NCBI GenBank assembly: GCA_964017155.1
Contig: OZ024855.1
Span: forward strand, 56,282,435 to 56,346,434
Direction: 5' to 3'
Origin: Oasisia sp. SBJ-2009
Taxonomy: Eukaryota; Annelida; Polychaeta; Sabellida; Siboglinidae
DNA: 64,000 nt
How positions within the stretch are numbered: position 1 is the first letter of the stretch; each line of letters opens with the position of its first letter. A model generated the notes under the pieces. It searched no databases, was not told where the DNA came from, and saw only the letters and a program-made list of their open reading frames with translations. Positions 59,591-64,000 of the stretch are shown here, piece after piece. The translations under genes and the position numbers were made by a program.

Positions 59591-59926
59591 GTGTTGCATC
59601 TTGCTTCCGCTCTTTCTCACGCCAGCCGAGCGTGGGTTGAGGTTGGGATGAACGTAGGCGATGGTTTTGACGCAAATAAAGGAAATAAAACAGCAGTGCA
59701 ACTCTACATTGACCACAGGCGGGACTGTAAGACATCGGCTGCGTCGGTGGCTCTATATCCTGGCTGCGCTGGCAAGATTAAGCCCGAGCACAAGTACTTC
59801 GAAGACAAATGCCAGTCGATTCGGCTCACAGACAACTCGGCCCGGGCCGAGCAGGCTCAAGATAACTCGTCGCCGATCATGAGACGACTCGGCGTCCATA
59901 TGAGACAACTGGGGACATTTGTTTAA
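59591..59926 (+). CDS. Unrecognised 111-codon frame of higher GC
   Basis: Not recognised. From ATG 59,591 or 59,648 it encodes a polar sequence including KIKPEHKYFEDKCQSIRL and ending MRQLGTFV. GC is clearly higher than its surroundings and third positions look G/C-biased, unlike the neighbouring random frames. It lies inside the insertion in copy B, next to a tRNA-like head, so it may belong to a transposon or a retrocopy. It could also be chance. Confidence 0.3.
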   Translation: MLHLASALSHASRAWVEVGMNVGDGFDANKGNKTAVQLYIDHRRDCKTSAASVALYPGCAGKIKPEHKYFEDKCQSIRLTDNSARAEQAQDNSSPIMRRLGVHMRQLGTFV

Positions 59927-59929
59927 ATT

Positions 59930-61700
59930 TTGCACCACCTCAATTTTGCTGTTATCACTATCTTTATCGAATTGCAATATGACATTTTTAACCAGAGAAT
60001 AAGTGTCAGTTTTATATAACAATAATAATATAATTCATGCTAAATGTTTATACTAGTTGTTTTGCTTGATTAATTTTATATTAGTGAAATAGTTATTTGC
60101 ATTATTACGTTTTTAAGACAATATTTATATAAAAATTATAATAAAATGTATTAAAAATGCAATTAAAATGTCGCAACCATAACGACCATAATTTTTTTTT
60201 TTTTAGTTTATTATAAGATGTATGTTATGTTGACTAAATTGTTTATGATTGATATTGTTTGCCTACATTTCATTATTTCAGTTCATTAAATTAATAATTA
60301 TCCCAGGCATAATTATGTTTTACAAATATAACCCCTTCTACCTTAGATATTACGCAGTTCCTGCTGTTAAATACTAGACAATCTGCAAATCTCACGTGCC
60401 ATGATAACCCTTTTGTGCAATGTTTTTAAAATTAATTTATCTATGTATTTGTATTGAGCATCGAAAATAAATTCACCGTCATATCATGTATATGTTTTAC
60501 ATTTCTCCTCTTATATAAACACTGTAATCAAAATACTGCAACCATAACGAAACTCAAAACTGGCAGTGTTGATTACATGAGCTATTTTCCAATTTCGCTA
60601 CATTACCCACTAATCTAGCATGTGTCATGGTAACCCTTTTGTATAACTATATAATTAGTATTATGCCATTTGTGAAATGTATATATGTTTTACATTTCTC
60701 ATTTCTTACTTTTATGCTTATATTAGTGCAGTACATATGCATGTTTTACATTACTGTGTCAGATTTCAAGTGCATGACATGCATAGTTATATACCCTGTT
60801 AATAATGTCGGTATGGAATCAGTTACCATAAATTAGTAATGTATTCTAGATAATAGAGATCACGTAGCAAGTTTTTTACTTAGTGCAATACACGAGTATG
60901 CTTTACATTACTGTGTCAGATTGCAAGTCGATTTGCCTTCGCGCATGACGCGTACATACGTCACTTAAATAATAATGTTACCCAGGTAATCATCATTGTA
61001 GAGATGTTCTTTTGTCATCTTCCAGTAATAAACTGCTACATACAATATTGCTACATTACACATGTGTGTATTTAATAATTCTGCATAAAGTAATACAGCA
61101 GATATATAATTTCAGGAAACAGCAACTATATTCGTATTATTTGTGCCACAGCAACTATTATATAAGCTGCCAATAAATATATTCTAAAGTACACGTATTA
61201 CTTATAATCTTTTTCTAATGGAACTGGCTCTATTAAAATGATAATATTAAATTTACTATCTAAAAACATGAAGTCCATAAATCATTCTGCTATACTACAG
61301 CAATTACAATCTGCAGTTCTCAAAACGCAATTGCTTTGGCCTGTTATGCCCTATGAATAAAATAAATTCATCAACCAGCCATATGCTGTATGATGCCCCT
61401 GTTGTTTCTTTCGGTGCTCATGTAATTATTAATAATGCTCATATTTATTAATTATAATGTCGTTATGGGTATATATTACGCACTTAGATTCATACAATTA
61501 ACACAAAAATATTTATAATCATGCAATTGGGCTTATAAATTTTAAGTATTTATTTCATTTTTTCCATAGGCTATGACTTGTTATAATGGACTTATAAATA
61601 TTAATCGAATATCCTTATGAATCGCTAGTAGCAGTAGTACGATTACGCACCCGTACTGATATTGATGCGAAGGGTAACGTGAAAGTACGACCAAGAAATC
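59930..61700. other. Very AT-rich region, no gene seen
   Basis: Short frames only. A local duplication is visible: TTTACATT..ACTGTGTCAGATT recurs at about 60,747 and 60,903. Confidence 0.6.
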
Positions 61701-61702
61701 GC

Positions 61703-61865
61703 CTGTGTGTTGAATGCTCGGACCTTTATCACAAACAAACACGGTTCCGATGCTCGGCCTGCTGCACCGCGTCCGAGCACCGGGGAAAGTCAAAGTAGGC
61801 GCATGCGCGTTGAGTGCTCGGACCTTTATCACCAGCGAACACGGTTCCGATGCTCGGCTACGCAA
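61703..61865 (+). mobile_element. Two tandem tRNA-like SINE heads
   Basis: TTGAATGCTCGGACCTTTAT..GGTTCCGATGCTCGG (61,710) and TTGAGTGCTCGGACCTTTAT..GGTTCCGATGCTCGG (61,809) are near-identical copies with A/B-box-like spacing. Confidence 0.6.
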
Positions 61866-62888
61866 CAACGTCCTTAAAAATAATAGTGGCCTGGTTATTA
61901 ACAGTGTAATTTTGATGCATGTCCATGTAATTACAATATAACATAATGTAACTTAATAACGTCAGTCACATTCATTTTCAGGAGGCTCTAATTTATAGAT
62001 ATACTATTTCATGGCAGTCTTGTTGAATCTTCCACTGGCAAATTCATTAATCAGATACTCCCATGTGTTGATATATGGTATGGGATAGTCCAAGCATAGA
62101 AAACTGATTTATGGCTTTATGCCTTGTAAATAAAAGTTGATCTATACGCCACCAGGAGTGTAAAAAAGTCACAAATGCGGTGCCATTGTGCTATGTGTCA
62201 TGTAACTGTACTTTCATTGCAGATTCACCCAGACAGTCATGATCGCGTGTTAGCCATGTTAGTGATGTCATTATCTGTATGTTTTATATGTTGTTTCCAA
62301 TTGATTGGATGATTTACCAGTGTAACTTTGATGCATTTCCATGTAATTACAATATACCATAATGTAACTTAATAATGTAAGTCGCGTTCATTTTAAGGAG
62401 TCTCTAATTTATAGATACAGTGTATATGATCCAATGTGTACACAATAATGTGCAATATGTGAAAATGAAGTCATTCCATGACTACATAACAGAACAATAA
62501 AAGTTATTGTACAAATTGAGATATTAGAACTTGATTAGTAGTGACACTTGTTTAAGTCAGTTCAATATCTTTATTTCAGAATTTATCTGTACGTCTTATA
62601 CATAATTTATGTCCATATAAACATTAAACATACAGATGAACAGAAAAACCTAATAACGTCAGCTATATATAGTCACCTTCATTTAATGGAGTCTTTATTT
62701 TATAGATATGATCCTGTATGTACACAATAACGTGAAATACGTGGAAATGAAGTCGTTCCATGAATACACAGCAGAACGATCAAATTGAGATATTAAGTCA
62801 TGCTATTCGTTGTTCTTATCGTCATATCTATATATACAAAGATACACAAATTTAATCCACATGTACGTTTGTCTGCAGACTTGACAGT

Positions 62889-63041
62889 TTAGGGGTTGGT
62901 GGCTTTGAGTGGTTCGAGTGTTAGCTTAGGTTGCTCATCCTTTGGTGGAAGAGACCGTCCCAATTTATCTTTAAAAACCTGCTGTAAATCTATGTGGACA
63001 GTCGCAAAACAGCCGGGAGAAACAGTCGCAAAACACTCACC
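62889..63041 (-). CDS. Possible terminal exon, unrecognised
   Basis: On - an acceptor-like TTTGTTCCAG precedes a 51-codon frame (phase 0) ending DKLGRSLPPKDEQPKLTLEP, LKATNP and TAA. Copy A (about 52,020-52,170) has the same sequence with frame damage. GECFATV / GCFATV shows an internal 24-bp duplication. No family was recognised, and upstream exons would lie beyond or near the right edge. Confidence 0.25.
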   Translation of the reverse strand, partial: GECFATVSPGCFATVHIDLQQVFKDKLGRSLPPKDEQPKLTLEPLKATNP

Positions 63042-63197
63042 CTGGAACAAACTTAAGTAAAGTGAATTTTTTTTCAAATACATTTTAAGACACCTCGAAT
63101 TCAAACACAAATGCACAATTATTGAACAAAAATCACATACACTAAAGCACACTGGTCCTAAATCGTATGCTTGTGTTACATTACTAGATTACAACCA

Positions 63198-63202
<5 letters not shown>

Positions 63203-63243
<41 letters not shown>

Positions 63244-63330
63244 CGTTTGCGTGTACGAGTGCGTGTAGTGTGCGTGCGCGTGTGTTGTGTGCGCGTGTGT
63301 TGTGTGCGCGTGTGGTGTGTATGTATGTTT
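63203..63330 (+). repeat. (GT)n microsatellite
   Basis: (TG)n followed by TGTGCGCG variants, at the site where copy A has (GTGC)n. Confidence 0.95.
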
Positions 63331-64000
63331 TATAACTTGACCACTCCTTTCGTCTTCAAAACACCCTATAAGAGTGTTTTCAAATAAATATAAAATTACT
63401 AATTTTCAAATTGGGTAATGTTTTGAATTGTTTACACCAGCCTGACACACTCCTGAGTTACCGGACCGCCTCTCCCGAAATAGAAACATTTTAGGCCTAC
63501 TATTCAAAATGTCCCTTCACCTGAGATAAGCCGGTTATACCATTGACGCACAACAAAAAGATGTAATCTTCGTGAGACCGCTCTGAAGAAAAAGTATTTT
63601 TACTATGAATTTCGGCGTGGTTGATTGGCATAGTTCATAGGTCGTTACGCTAGGAGGTCCGTGTGATCGCTTTCATCAATACATGATGAATTTGCAAAAT
63701 GTACAAATGTACACCAGAAAGCACTACTTGTGATGTGGACGATTGTGCATATGATGATTCGTTCACAGAAAATGAAACTAAAGGTTGTTGTGGTGAAACA
63801 GATGACTGATCCTATGAAAGTGAATGGGGAATTTTCTCCGTCCACAGGAACTGAAATAAATCGAAAGCACATAACACATTATTTACCACAGTCTGTCAGT
63901 CACATAATAGTTTAATTTCACTCTGGGCAATCATAGAGATTGAAATGGGTACATAAAACATGCAAAGTATATTTTATGAAAAATTGATTGAAATAATATG

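Larger units (their letters stand above)
58998..63910 (+). repeat. Segmental duplication, copy B (interrupted)
   Basis: Same block order as copy A, but with about 2.7 kb of extra DNA between 59,207 and about 61,900 and with local re-duplication (the TTTGATGCATGTCCATGTAA block recurs at about 61,910 and 62,328). Confidence 0.85.

Noticed and set aside
1..64000. CRISPR arrays, operons, bacterial signals
   Set aside because: Tandem repeats here have no unique spacers, and the genes are intron-split eukaryotic genes.

Overview
The window is animal nuclear DNA: AT-rich, with long introns, GT-AG splice sites, dense micro/minisatellites, tRNA-derived SINEs and DNA-transposon debris. It carries three recognisable genes in conserved eukaryotic families. 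Gene content and repeat style fit a marine invertebrate, probably a lophotrochozoan such as a mollusc; the species cannot be told. The exon models below were built by hand from protein similarity, splice consensus and codon phase.

Layout. (1) 640-11,648, + strand: a lipin gene (phosphatidate phosphatase), 14 coding exons in the window, 5' end outside; its 3'UTR runs to about 13,060. (2) 13,060-15,345: intergenic, with a TTAA-flanked MITE. (3) 15,609-24,335, - strand: a RagC/RagD GTPase gene, 9 coding exons, whose first coding exon holds only the ATG. (4) 24,336-24,960: divergent-promoter-like gap; an exon-like sequence with a good donor lies at 24,930-25,018 on +. (5) 25,019-39,427: no recognised gene, probably a 5' intron of EXTL3; it holds a 1.4 kb 21-bp minisatellite and MITEs. 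(6) 39,699-49,474, + strand: complete EXTL3 (heparan-sulfate GlcNAc transferase), 7 coding exons, 987 aa. (7) 50,111-64,000: repeat-rich, with two diverged copies of a segmental duplication, a candidate 55-aa spliced gene, a TTAA transposon with THAP-domain remains, and tRNA-like SINE heads.

The most unusual structure is in EXTL3. Three consecutive exons are each preceded by a tandem array running up to the 3' splice site. In two of them the repeat unit contains the splice acceptor plus the first codons of the exon. The largest is 51 copies of exactly 42 bp (45,913-48,054), giving 52 tandem in-phase acceptors and one in-frame TAG in unit 35. A 23-bp array (43,553-43,805) does the same for an earlier exon. 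Minisatellites also abut donor sites in lipin and RagC, so the pattern crosses genes.

The three genes are functionally separate (lipid synthesis, amino-acid sensing to TORC1, heparan sulfate initiation); nothing suggests a joint system. Lipin and RagC are convergent; RagC and the putative EXTL3 5' end are divergent.
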